The notes beneath the pieces were generated by a model. It had not been told where the DNA came from. It worked only from the letters and a program-made list of their open reading frames with translations, and searched no databases. A stretch of 64,000 nt of DNA, from positions 1,882,501-1,946,500 of the forward strand of contig NC_060028.1 of assembly GCF_021134715.1 (NCBI RefSeq), given 5' to 3'. This document shows, piece by piece, positions 34,775 through 46,961 of this stretch; the stretch's first letter is position 1; every line of letters starts with the position of its first letter. Both the position numbers and the translations under genes were made by a program. The DNA comes from Daphnia pulex. Its lineage: Eukaryota > Arthropoda > Branchiopoda > Diplostraca > Daphniidae.

Positions 34775-34790
34775 TTTGCGCATGCGCAAA
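34775..34790. promoter_or_regulatory. NRF1-type palindrome in the former ABCF1 promoter
   Basis: TTTGCGCATGCGCAAA is a perfect palindrome around the NRF1-family core GCGCATGCGC. An inverted CCAAT (ATTGG, near 34743) and CACGTG (near 34811) lie close by. All sit just upstream of the pseudogene start at 34665, so the duplicated segment probably included the promoter. Confidence 0.5.
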
Positions 34791-35046
34791 TCTGACTGGT
34801 TGCTCAATATCACGTGACAATTTGGCCGCCGCCACCGACTCGATCAGTTTTTCGTAGTTGGGATAAGAGATAATTTCTAATAATTTTTCGGGAGAAATAA
34901 AAATGATTCAGTAAATGCTGTGTAATGCGTGTGTATTGTGTTCTTGATTTCAGCAGTATTTTACTTAAACTGTGCATGAACTACAGTGTAATAAACCTTC
35001 ATATAATATAATGAACTGTTTTTCTTTTAAAAGTGGAGGGTGTACG

Positions 35047-35555
35047 TTAGTAGTAATAAGGCGAACTATATCTATAACCGTTTCCGTTATTGTAGCCATA
35101 ATTGTTGTAGCCCTGGTTGTTATAGCCATAGTTGTTATAGCCATAGTTGTTGCGATAGCCGTAGTTGTTGCGATAGCCGTAGTTGTTGTTACCATATCCG
35201 TAGTTTTGCCCTCTGTAACGACCTGATTAAAATTTAATTCGTATTAATTCGTTAATCATATTTTTTAAATGTTATGTATAAATGTATTATTGACGAAAAA
35301 TGGCACATAAGGAATCATAGCATACCTCCATATCCGTATCCACTACCATAACTATTGTAGTTTTGGTATCCATTGTACCTTGCCTCGGAAGACTTCAAAT
35401 CCGCGGAGGAATCCTCGGCGTAAGCCACGACGATCAGAGCCAGAGCGACGAACAAGGCGATCTACAAAAAGAAATGTTTAATTTAAACGAAAAAGATAAT
35501 CACACACTATAGACTTTACAGCGAAGAAAATGTGGCATACCTTAAAAACGGCCAT
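35047..35555 (-). CDS. secreted Gly/Tyr/Asn-rich repeat protein
   Basis: Three exons (35555-35541, 35461-35326, 35222-35047) encode 108 residues. The signal peptide MAVFKIALFVALALIVVAYA is followed by a short acidic stretch and then a tail of NNYGY/RNNYGY units, ending SSPYYY. Similar Gly/Tyr-rich secreted proteins in arthropods serve as cuticle or egg-shell components or as antimicrobial peptides; the sequence cannot decide. A TATA box (TATATAAAG, minus strand, 35675-35683) lies about 120 bp upstream of the ATG. The repeat coding produces long Val/Ile-rich frames on the opposite strand, which are shadows. Repeat number may vary between individuals. Confidence 0.82.
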
Positions 35556-35689
35556 TGTAACTAGGAGAATGCTAAAAGAGTATTAGAATTCGGAAATTAA
35601 TATTTACTAAGAAGCTGCTTTTTGCAGGCTTAAAAAAGTCTCGAATGAGTTGTGACTTGAGTTTGAAAAGTCGCCTTTATATACTGTAT

Positions 35690-36476
35690 GCAAATCTTGT
35701 AATAGACCCACATACAACTAGTGTAAAACCGCAATACAAATTGCAAAAGCAATTATGACACAAGGAAATCTACAGCGGTTTGTTCGATCAGAGTAATTAT
35801 CGTTTCTTTAAACATTAAATTGCACTCTCGCGGTGATGGTGACTGTCAATGTCACTTTCCAATTGTATGCCATTTCGAGGTGAAAGTAAATACGCATATT
35901 TAACAGGGACAAGCGAAACAAAAGAGAAAACCTATACACCTTTAGAAAATTAGGTAACCTATACTGCGGTTTAGTCGATTGATAGATGATAGGCAACTTT
36001 TGGTGTAATAATCGAATGGGACTGAAAAATTTAAAAATATTGCTTAATAGATAAATGTCAGACAGATTCCACGGTCTAATTCTCTTTACCACATAGTTTG
36101 AAGGTAAATCGACGCGAAATTCGATCTGAATCGAACTACCACCAAAGTTGACAATGAATAATCGGATCTCGAAATGGTCCCTGATGCATTGTACGTTACG
36201 TTACGCAATGGAGAGGTGTACCTACATCTTTGGCCAAAAATAATGGATAATGAAATAATTAAGCGATGGATTATAACAATTTGAATTACGAAAATGTCCA
36301 ACGTTACGTCATGTCTCCATTTCTCCAACTAAAGAACTCCATTTCACAGTTCTAAGTCATGTATTTTGAGAAATTAAACATGTTAAAAAAAAAGAAAGTG
36401 AACGTTTCTTGAATGATAAAACTTAAAAAAAGGGAACGTCTTCACTTTAGTGATTAACTCCAACATTAAACAATAT
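35690..36476. other. intergenic
   Basis: There are no supported genes. The right end contains the 3' untranslated region of the gene ending at 36477. Confidence 0.5.
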
Positions 36477-39315
36477 TCACTTTTTCTTCTTCTTCGGTGT
36501 CTTAAATTTGATGCGCAATAATGGATTGGCGGCCTTTGTTTTCCCGTAGGACGCACCTAAAGATTGAGGTTGAGAAGTTGATCCACCCAATTCAGACTCA
36601 ACGTAGGACGGATGCGAAGTTTCATAAAAGGCACGAAGTCGCTCAAGTCGTTTCAGCTCTTCCATTTTGGCTTCAAATTGTTGGACGAGAGCCATGTGCA
36701 AGTGGCGGGTTTTCACAATCACACAAGAAATAGTCTTGCCTTTTTTCAAAGGCTCCGCCATAGCGCTGTATCCTCGTTCCACACACTCCTCCATGACTCC
36801 GAAGTAATAAACGTTAAAATCTTTGGCCTGTTGAATGCTTCCGATCGAACCAAGCTTGATGGTCGCGTCTTTCCTGGCTGATTCTAAAAATTCCACGATT
36901 TGAGGATACTTATCGGCATCGGGAAATTTGACGTCTTTCATACTCCACGTGAATTCCGGTTTACGGAGTAGACTCAATTCGGCAATTCGGGAGTCTAAAA
37001 GTTGGTTCGTCATTCTGGTATTCAGATTTAAGTTGTGCAGTGATGCGACGAGCTTTTCTAGCAAGTGATTGTTTTCGCACGAATTTGGTCGGCAGACGTT
37101 TTCAATGAAGATGTCTGCGATATTCACAGGATGGCGATCAAGTACAAGGAAACACCGAAGAAGGTCCACCACACAGTCGGTAATGTTCGATTTCTTACAC
37201 GATGAGGTGTTAAAGGTGACGGCGACAAATCTGCAAAGACTCAAGTAAAAATGTTGGCCGGTAGCATTCTTGTGGTAGATGTCCTTGAGGTCGATGATAA
37301 TGTGGCACTGCTCAATTAGTGGCAACTTTACAAAGCACGATAAAAATTGCTCCGATTTCGACGGATTCACAAGCTTAGATTGTTCCTCGATACAAACGGA
37401 CATTTGAATGCAAGAAATGAGTGCGTTGTGGTTGTTAAAATTACCAGTTGTTCTAAATTGTTCCATTAAGAAATTCCAAGTCTGATTTGCTACACTTAGG
37501 AAACCGCTGATGCAGTTCCGGAAGAACAGCTGCTTGGCTAGCGTCGCAAAATGGCACAGTTGCTGGTACGGTTTACATGTCAGCAGCTTGTTAATGGCGT
37601 CTTCACAATCGGGCCATCCAATTAACTTGCATTCAACTTCGCTAATCAGGACAGCAGCGTCTTCAGAAGGTACACCGATGGATTTGTCTGCCATTAACTT
37701 GAGTAGTTGGAGAGCCTCCGTTTTTGCGTTAAGCGATGGGCAGATATTGAGAAGGCGATAGATTATCAATTCTGTACAGTTTGACTGGGATATCATTGCA
37801 CGTACGATCGCCAGTGGGTTGGGCAATACGCCACGTTCCATTTGATCCAAAAGGTAATCGGGTCGATGATGGATATCCATGTAAAAAGATCCATTTTTGG
37901 GCCATAAAATGAGAGCGGACTGATAAAAATAATGGCTTATGATGGTGTCTTTCGAATCTTGATTGTGATTTTCCACTTCATCGGGTTTTCTGTTCTTTTC
38001 AAAAAGAGGCTTGACAAACTGAGCTTGAGTATCAATATCCAGATTATGAAACTGGGCAGCACAATTGTCAATGCCTATCCAGTGGCTGGCGGAATGGGTA
38101 ACACGCATTTCTTTCAGTCCAGTGGCACTACTGATCAATGTTTTACTGGAAATGGGATCACACTCCATCACATCATCATCACATTCAAATTTTTCAAGCG
38201 AAGAACAAAGGAGACCCGTTACTTTTCTTGTAAGCCGGGCCAAGTGAACATTAACGAAAGGGATAGAACCTAACAGAAGGGCCATCTGACGATCCTGATC
38301 CAGTAGCGTTGAGAATGAATGACAGTCAGGATCGTAATTATGATCCAATCCAAAAATCATGATCTTTGGTGGTTTGCCTTCGGACATTTTTTCTTGCCAC
38401 GAGCGCAACTCGACCGCCATCTTTGTCTGAAATCGATTGAAACTCGTGAAATATCAAAAACATATATCTATTTAAAAAATCGACGCGCTTACCAACGTGA
38501 CAAGAAAGGAGGAAATGTTCGGTAAAACTAACGTTGCTACTTCTGGTTTCCACAAAATGTTGTAAGCTAATTCGATACGCCATCCTCGGGTTAACGGCTT
38601 CATCTCATGTACACAATTGACGTTCAAAAAGTTGACGTAAAATGATTGGTCACTGCCTGAAGAGAGATCTAACGTCAATGTTTCCAGAGGACTATTTCGG
38701 ATCATTTGTGATTCAACTTGCAATTCACCACCTTCATGGCCATTTTCCACAGGAATTTGCAGGATGATGGTACCAAAATGCCCTTATATTTAAATAAAGT
38801 AGCAATATTAAAACAAAAGTGAAAACAAAAAATATATAAAGAAATAGTAGTGTACCTATCTCCTGCTTCAAATGGCAATGACGGATGTAGCGACTACCTG
38901 ATCGGTAAAGGTTCATTCGCGTGAGAGAACAGTTGACCTCTGCGTATTGGACGTTGATTTGATGCTGACTGAGAACCAGTTTTATCCACCCAGAAATATT
39001 TTTTTCAAGGAATTTTGATGAATTTGGAATGGATATACTAGTACGATCAATTTGCCAGGATAAATTTCTTAAGATATCTTCTTTTCTGTGGAAGCCACAG
39101 CCAGACACAGTTGGTTTAGCCTTCTGCAGAAGTTTCTCAGCGTTCTGTGACAAATTCCAGCAATTAAATAATAAATTAAAATTGTATGTAGTGTGTTTGC
39201 TTACCTTTAAAGAAACAGGTAATTGAACATTGCCAACATCCACAACATGAATCATTGCAGATCGAAGGCTTACATAGGGAAGATTAATCTTCAAACCTTT
39301 GTTGATGATGTCCAT
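36477..39315 (-). CDS. prolyl-4-hydroxylase-like Fe(II)/2-oxoglutarate dioxygenase domain protein, altered metal site
   Basis: Four exons (39315-39205, 39144-38856, 38782-38493, 38426-36477) join to 879 residues. Residues 110-210 follow the P4H fold: YIRHCHLKQEIGHFGTIILQ aligns with the H-x-D...GxFGT strand, then GHEGGELQV, and VHEMKPLTRGWRIELAYN supplies the distal His (192) and the 2OG-binding Arg (202). The Asp of HxD is replaced by His (H126-C-H128). A later HYFYQSALILWPKNGSF motif is shared with large P4H-like proteins of fungi and protists, as I recall them. The long C-terminal part is probably helical and ends in a Lys-rich run (KTPKKKKK), a possible nuclear signal. It could be a hydroxylase with altered metal binding or a catalytically silent protein. 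The Kozak context CACCATGG supports the start. Confidence 0.78.
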
Positions 39316-39329
39316 GGTGAAAGTTAAAC

Positions 39330-40130
39330 TTATTTTGACGCTTTAATCAAATGCATGCCTGTAAATGAAAATGAATACACACATGTATTAGTTTTTGTCA
39401 ATAAAATAATCTAGAAAGAAAAGTATCTAAAATCAGTGGGCTCATCAGAAGTTAAAAACAAATGGACAGTCATTAAGATCTGAAGTATCTGGGTCTTATT
39501 GGCTAATTGTATAATTGCAACACTTCAGCCAAAATCGTAATTACTTATTATTCACGAAAAACAATTACTTTTGATCCTGTCAAATTATAATTTCATTTAA
39601 ACTCAACTTCAGAAAATGAACCTATAATATTTTCATTACTTTCATTAGCTGATCTCAATTTCTCAGGAATTCCACAAAGTCATGAAGATAATATGGTTTT
39701 CAAAAATGTTACATCGATTGGACGTCGCAAGTACATTATTTTTCTTCAGCACATTTTACATGCATTTTGTTTTGAAAAGGATATGATTTTGAATCTGGAG
39801 ATACTTGAGATGCGCACTTGCGCAGTGTTATCACGACTGATCTCAAAGACGATGTCAGCGCCACACCTGACCGGTTTTTAAACTACTTTTTTCAGTTTTG
39901 AAGGAAGCGGAAAATTTAATTTTAATAAATTCTGGCTTAAAATTTAAAACTAACTTACTAAGTCACGAAATAATCAAACTATATTTCTTACCATGTAATA
40001 TAACATCCCTACAGTCGAAACAAACCGATTCAACTAAATCTGGATAGTAAAAGTTTGCACTGCAGAAGTGCAGATATTGAACAGTCTCATCCATCAAAAC
40101 CTCGGACTGAAGATAATGGATGTTGATCAT
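39330..40130 (-). CDS. upstream ORF (55 aa) in the leader of the dioxygenase-like gene
   Basis: A spliced leader is visible: exon 40246-40199, exon 40132-39992 and an exon starting at 39358 that runs into the main ATG at 39315. An ATG at 40130 opens a frame crossing the last junction in phase, with FYYPDLVESVCFDCRDVILH, and stops at 39330, only 14 bp before the main ATG and in a different frame. The residue mix (two Cys, balanced charges) looks like a real peptide and not random sequence. Alternatives are a translation-controlling uORF or a chance frame in an untranslated leader. No homologue is recognised. Confidence 0.45.
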
Positions 40131-40458
40131 GTCTAGGGGAAAAAAATTAACCCAAATTTATTAAATAAGAACTTTTTCCATCACGGCATTGTATTTACGT
40201 GAAGATGTCACGCAAATTCTTCAAATTAGACTTAGTCATCCGCAGCCTGAAATTTTCAAACAAATGTTAAAGGATAGAAACACAACAAGCACAATACACC
40301 AACCAATTTATTGTGAATTGATGTACATATATCTGAACTCCCAATGAAAACCCTAACATCAAATTGAGACGGTAAATCCTACCGGATGCTGATGGCATTT
40401 GTGAAACTTAACATCTACTAAACTACAAGCAACGCTAAAGAAAATTCTAATTTGATTA

Positions 40459-42223
40459 TTAACTGGCCGTCGCCGTCCCATAGGCATTCGCAGGTACATC
40501 ATTGTCAAGTGGGAGAAATTTCTCACCACTGCCGTCGATTTGCTGTCCAGCTTCCAAGTGCGTGACCGGACAGGTATTCAACTCTGAGCTTTTGTTTACA
40601 CATATTCCGAAGCGTGATAACACACACTTCTGCAATACCCACAATATGACTAGCGGGATCGGAGTCATTATGGCAACTGCGACAGGAACTACCGTGTTGA
40701 TGTCGGCCTCGGGTTGTTCCAGAGTAACGCGCAAAATGAAAATGGCAATTCCAGTGTTCTGGATACCTGTTTCGATGGCAATAGTGAGGGCATCAGGCCA
40801 AGACTGACGCATAATAGCGGCTATTGTGCCACCAAAAGCGTAGCCAAGGAGCACCAAACATGAAGAGGATAAGAACACCTAAAAAAGTTATATAATATCA
40901 GCTCTGTCATTTTGAAATAAATCCCAATCTGTCATTTGCTTACCTTGGTGTCTAATAGTTTGAACATGTATAAATTGGTGTAAATGCCAAAAATAGCAAT
41001 GACACAAACGAATATTCCAGCAAGTGGTTTCAGTGTCCGGGCTAAAACACATGCGACCTTGGGTGCAAAGCGGCGAATCGCTAAGCCAATCTAGTGGAAA
41101 AAGTTATAACATGAAGTTAAATACAACAGTATTTTGGCCAGTATCTTTAGCAATCGAAATTAGTTATTTACTCACCATTAATGGAATCACTAGCCCACCC
41201 GCTAACGTAGCGATATTGCGGTAAGGAACAACGATATGTCCATCGGCAAAAATTAAACGGCCAAGTGTCATGGTCCAGAACGGCATCATCGCTGCACATT
41301 TGTGAAAATAATTAGAATAAAATTTCAAAAAATCGAAGCACGTATTTCATACCAAATGCTGCCAGAGTACTAAGGAAAGTCATCGTGACGCTCAGATGAA
41401 TATTTCCGCCAAGGATGTAGGTCCACAAATTAGATCCTCCACCTCCGGGGCTGCATCCGGTAACAAACAATCCCAGCTGAAGCGCTACATTGTCGGCTAA
41501 AAGGAGTTTGGCAAGTCCGAAAGCACACTAAAATATGGATTTTCAAAATAGCAAATTAATTTCGAACTAGTTAAAATGAGTTAAAAAACATTATAGCTAT
41601 ACCAAGGGCATGAAAAGGTATTGACAGCAAAAGCCAATAACTGGTCCAATGGGTTTCTTCAGAGTCGCCTTGACAATCTCCAAATCCAACAGGCAGCCCA
41701 TATTGATGAAAGCCACCGACACCAAAATTGCTATGGTGTAAATGAAAGCTTTGTCGATGGCCCTTGGGTGACGAACGACAGCCACTTTTCCCAGTTGAGA
41801 TTGTGCAACAAGTTCTCTGTCTTTGGTCTGGTTGTTGGTGGAAATGTTTCCCCACAACTTGACGACTATTTGCGAATAACCCAGAAATTTAGCCGTTAAG
41901 TTGAAACTGCCAGTCCAGTTGGTATTGGGCGAGAAATCGTTTGAATTGCCCACGTATTGAATGCTGGCTATCTCCGGATGAATAGACTTGACTTCCACCT
42001 CCAGAAATCTGTCGTCGAAATCCTGCATGTTGCCCAATTGGAATTCAATCATTTTGCTGTCGCCTTCTGTCATCTTTTCGCTCATTTCCGGAGCGAATGC
42101 CACTTTCAATTCTTTGAGCTGCTGATGCGATTGAGCGACGTGGACGTGCTGAGCCATCAATAACAGCGGAGCCACACACAGCACGTAAAGCAGGATAATG
42201 TGCAAAGGCCACAGGGGACACAT
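40459..42223 (-). CDS. SLC10 family (bile acid:sodium symporter-like, P3-type) transporter
   Basis: Five exons (42223-41603, 41527-41353, 41291-41176, 41090-40944, 40878-40459) encode 492 residues. A signal peptide (MCPLWPLHIILLYVLCVAPL) leads an extracellular N-terminal domain of about 170 residues with several N-glycosylation sites (NWTG, NLTA, NIST, NQTK). Multiple membrane helices follow, including the family hallmark GCSPGGGGSNLW in exon 2 and the E-T-G-I-Q-N segment (AIETGIQNTGIAIF) in exon 5. The long N-terminus is typical of SLC10A3/A5 (P3) relatives instead of the classical ileal transporter. It probably carries an anionic organic substrate with sodium. The cytoplasmic tail is short and polar. 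No damage is seen. Confidence 0.88.
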
Positions 42224-43294
42224 TCTAGAGCAGAAAGAAATAAAAGTTAATATCGACTAATATTATTTGAATGGAATGACTAGTAGAATTCTACCTGCAA
42301 AACCGTTAAAGGAAGAATAGTTGTACGTCTTACGTTGAGTCTCTTGAGAGAACGAATGTTCTATTTTAGTGGATGTCACGTTCGCACTCGCACGTAGGCC
42401 TGCACGGAAAGGAAGAGAGAAATGTGAGAGACGACTTCAACGATCCGCTATGAGCGTCAAGCCAGACCGGTCTGGTTCTTGCTAGACGATCAAATAATCG
42501 AAACAAAAGAAGGACGGGGAATCTATGTAGGGTAGCCACTCCCCCTTCCAAGAGGTAGCATAGAGGAAGGGGTGGACGTAGAAATGTGATCATGCGCTTC
42601 GCAGAAAAAAGGGACCGAAGGAAGGGGTTTTAAAAACAGACACCGACATCAGCATTTACGTAACACGTCAACCCTCCCCCATACAAAATATGAATGGGAA
42701 AAAATGGCGGAAATGAAAGAAAGATACCTGCTTTCCTAGTTAAAAACTATACTTCACTATTTTGAACAATAGAAGCATAATAAAAGTCAAACGGAAGTAG
42801 AATATAATTAATTACAATTCTGAACACTGATTTTCGTCAGCTCTATTAGTTAACTATTTATTTACTAACTCGTAATTTTGGAAAATTCTAGCCAATTTGA
42901 GTACTTTATAGAAGCTCGATACGTTAACTTGACTAACTGAAATCGTGGTTAATATTTAAGTGGCAGATATCGAATCCAATGCTGTAAGATTTAGGTAACT
43001 TTATAATATTAGCCGTAACAGATGGCGTTGATATAGCAAAACCTTTCTAAACACTATCAGCTAGGTTGAGCTATGACGTCGCATAGCAGTAATCAATGAC
43101 TCATCCAACTTTTTCTTGCCAAGGTAAGTCAACAGCTGTATGACGCAATTCGTGCAGCTAACATGCAATTTCAACAAAAAGAAACATGGGACTTGATTTA
43201 TCTTGTGTATTCTGATATGAATGAATACTGATGGTAATGACTTTAAATCTTATGATGGAAAACGATTTAGGAATTGCAGATAAATACGTGACAA
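42224..43294. other. intergenic; SLC10 promoter side and Hsc70 3' region
   Basis: There are no supported genes. Near 42360-42640 the sequence becomes GC-richer, possibly untranslated leader or promoter of the SLC10 gene. Confidence 0.5.
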
Positions 43295-45613
43295 TTAGTC
43301 GACCTCCTCGATGGTTGGGCCGGATCCTGATCCAGCGCCAGGGGCACCAGCACCAGGAGCGGCTCCGCCACCAGCCGAGAAATTGGGAGGAGCACCTCCA
43401 GCTCCCTGATACAACTTGGTGACAATTGGATTGCAAACACGTTCGATCTCCTTCTGCTTGTGTTCAAACTCTTCCTTATCAGCCAGCTGATTAGCGTCGA
43501 GCCACTTGATGACCTCGTTGCACTTGTCCAAAATGGTGGTCTTGTCGGCATCGGAGAGCTTGTCCTTGAATTTCTCATCCTCGACGGTTGACTTCATGTT
43601 GAAGCAGTAAGACTCCAAAGCGTTCTTGCCAGACACACGCTCACGCTGCTTCTCATCTTCGGAACGGAAACGTTCGGCATCAGACACCTGTTATTTAAAA
43701 AGGAATTGAATAAAATTCAAGACATTTAGAAGAATTTGTTTCTTACCATTCTTTCAATCTCCTCCTTAGACAAGCGTCCCTTGTCGTTGGTGATGGTAAT
43801 TTTGTTTTCACGACCAGTCGACTTGTCAGCAGCAGAAACGTTCAAGATACCATTGCTAAAAAAGAAAAAAACAAAAATATTAACCAAAGTTGTCGAAGTT
43901 TTATACAAAGATTTTTTTCTTACGCATCAATGTCGAAAGTAACTTCGATCTGAGGAACACCACGGGGTGCAGGTGGAATGGCAGTGAGTTCGAATTTACC
44001 CAAAAGGTTGTTATCCTTGGTCTGCAATAGAAAAGTTTAATTAGCATACTGCTTGGCATTTTGGTTAAGAATTATGTATACCATTGCACGCTCTCCTTCG
44101 TAAACCTGGATCAATACTCCGGGCTGGTTATCGGAATAGGTGGTGAAAGTCTGGGTCTGCTTGGTAGGAATAGTGGTGTTTCGCTTGATGAGAGCAGTCA
44201 TGACACCACCAGCAGTTTCAATACCCAAAGACAGAGGAGCAACATCGAGAAGCAGAAGATCTTGGACAGCCTCAGATTTATCTCCCTATGAAATTAAAAG
44301 GAAAACTTTAGAAACAATTTCATGATATCACAAAATCAATTAAATCCTACCTGGAGAATAGCAGCTTGAACAGCGGCACCATAAGCAACAGCCTCATCGG
44401 GATTGATAGATTTGTTCAGCTCCTTTCCGTTGAAGAAGTCTTGCAACAGCTTTTGCACTTTGGGAATACGGGTTGATCCACCAACGAGAACAATGTCTTG
44501 AATTTGGGCTTTGTCCATCTTGGCGTCACGGATGGCCTTCTCAACCGGTTCCATGGTAGAGCGGAAAAGGTCGGCATTCAATTCTTCGAAACGAGCCCTC
44601 GTAATGCTTATAAAGTCTCAGAATTAGACAATGTAAAAGCAACAAAGAACTACAAAATACATACCTAGTGTAGAAATCAATTCCCTCGAACAGAGAATCA
44701 ATCTCGATGCTAGCTTGGGCAGATGAAGAAAGGGTACGCTTGGCTCTCTCGCAAGCTGTTCGAAGGCGACGAAGAGCACGTTTGTTGGTAGCCATGTCCT
44801 TCTTGTATTTACGCTTGAACTCTTGCACAAAGTGATTCACCATACGGTTGTCGAAATCTTCACCACCCAAATGAGTATCTCCAGCAGTAGACTTGACTTC
44901 GAAAATACCATCTTCAATCGTCAAGATTGAAACATCGAAAGTTCCACCACCGAGATCGAAAATGAGGACATTGCGTTCTCCACCGACCTATGGACAACGA
45001 AGAAGTTAGTAATTATAATAAGGGAAAAAATTTAAACATAAAGTACCTTTTTATCTAAACCATAAGCAATTGCAGCAGCAGTAGGTTCATTGATGATACG
45101 AAGGACATTGAGACCAGCAATAGTACCAGCATCTTTGGTGGCTTGACGCTGGGAGTCATTGAAATAAGCAGGGACAGTAACAACAGCATTGGCAACAGTC
45201 TTGCCTAGATAAGCTTCAGCAGTTTCCTTCATCTTGAGCAAAACCATGGAAGAGATCTCTTCGGGGAAGAAGTTTTTCGTTTCATTCTTGTACTCAACTT
45301 GGATCTTTGGCTTGCCTCCATCGCTGATAACTTCAAATGGCCAATGTTTCATATCAGCCTGGACTACTGTGTCTTCAAACCTACGTCCAATCAATCTCTT
45401 GGCATCGAAAACTGTGTTGGTGGGGTTCATGGCAACTTGGTTCTTAGCAGCATCACCAATGAGACGTTCAGTATCGGAAAATGCCACATAGGAAGGAGTG
45501 GTACGATTACCCTGATCATTGGCAATGATTTCAACCTTACCATGCTGGAATACACCAACACATGAGTAAGTTGTTCCCAAATCAATTCCTACAGCAGGAG
45601 TCTTAACAGCCAT
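43295..45613 (-). CDS. Hsc70: Hsc70, cytosolic heat shock cognate 70
   Basis: Seven coding exons (45613-45047, 44987-44665, 44606-44351, 44285-44082, 44021-43924, 43855-43747, 43687-43295) give 649 residues, the usual Hsp70 length. Signatures are [14 protein letters not shown] near the N-terminus, [34 protein letters not shown], and the C-terminal Gly-rich region ending in EEVD, the TPR co-chaperone docking motif of cytosolic Hsp70s. The chaperone binds unfolded peptides through its ATPase cycle with DnaJ and nucleotide exchange factors. The many introns argue for a constitutive cognate gene, since strongly heat-inducible copies are often intronless. A non-coding first exon ends at 45978, and its intron acceptor lies just before the ATG. 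Confidence 0.98.
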
Positions 45614-46034
45614 TATGTTCTGTAAAGATAAAACAAAAAATTTAAACGTTGAGTTAACTAGTAGCGATTATGAGAGTAAGAATTTCTCAGAGTGCTAAGG
45701 CTTTAAGACACAGATTTTCAGTAAAACTATTATAAAATGATGCCAGAATATCACTGAACTATTTCAGTAATTAACAACTCTTATTTCAAGCCACTTAGAA
45801 AAAAAAACGACCGTTACACAATCTTTATCTCCTGGTGACGCACGTGGTTTCGGCTGAGCAGAAACTTTTACGAAAAATAGCTTTATATAACACCTTTGTT
45901 CGTTACACAAAAAATTTCACATCATAGTAGCTAATTTTACTGAACAAAATTGCATAGAAATAAATAAAATATTATACCTGAATATGTTGTAAAACGACGA
46001 ATAAGTAAAAACTTCGTTCGGTGACGGAGGATTG

Positions 46035-46089
46035 TTCTGGAATGTACTGTGCTTTACACTGCGTCTGCGTTCGACTGTCGAGAAGTTTC
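46035..46089 (-). promoter_or_regulatory. candidate heat shock elements upstream of Hsc70
   Basis: Two paired HSE half-sites, TTCTGGAA (46035-46042) and GAAGTTTC (46082-46089), lie 60-110 bp from the end of the non-coding first exon. Each has only two units, below the three-unit consensus, so heat induction would be weak if any. Confidence 0.35.
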
Positions 46090-46961
46090 GATGAAACCGT
46101 TGAAGAAAATGTTGGATTTTTCACCACCACCGGATATGGCGCGGTAGGCAGTGGAGGGAAGAAAAAGGGCGCAATTTTTAAACAACTAAAAGGCGCGATG
46201 AGAGGAGATGGGAGTTTCGAACCATTTTGATACGGTATTACGGTTTAGATTTCATCGGACATAGAAATGTTTAGAATTACAAATATTAGAATTACAATTT
46301 TATTTTTTATTTTTTTTATTATTTAAACATTTTTCGCTAGGGGTCCAATAAACAAAATCCAAATCTTTTTGTTAATATCGATTTACGATCTCCACCTTTT
46401 TCCCCTTTGTCTCACTAACAGATTTCAATTTTCAATTTTTGTTTAATTGCATTTCTGATTTCAAATTTTCTTAATTTGTCAGAAATGCTGACAACTTTTA
46501 TCTGAATAACGAATCTGAAAATAATTTACTCGCTTTTTAAAAGGCTTTTGTGAAGGAAGCAAAGCTCGTCAGCTGACGGCCGATTGTGATTGTCTATAGG
46601 GGAAAACATTCTATTTAAGAAGCTCCCAAGGCTAAATCTGATGTCGCCAAAATACCATCATGCTGAATTCCGATCACCATGGAGACCTTTTGTCTGTAGA
46701 TCCGATACCTGGTTTAATATGGGCCGCACTAGTATTTGAAATCGATTCCTCATCAATCATGGACGAGGACCGAAGTAGGACACGGTCAACGATGTAGCCT
46801 ATCTTTATTTATAGTAGACTTGCAAAAGCTACGGCAACCTTTGTTATCCTGTACAGATCGCAACATCAGTCGACTGACAGATATCTCAGTTACCGCACTC
46901 TCAATCTCCACAGAGAACTGGGAACTATTGTATAAATTATTTCAAAAAAATAATTCCATTC
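46090..46961. other. intergenic between divergent Hsc70 and SLC22-A
   Basis: The sequence is AT-rich with no gene. It contains the divergent promoters. Confidence 0.5.

Noticed and set aside
34972-35226. Plus-strand Val/Ile-rich frame that looks like a membrane protein
   Set aside because: It is the complement of the NNYGY codon repeats of the secreted protein gene on the minus strand.
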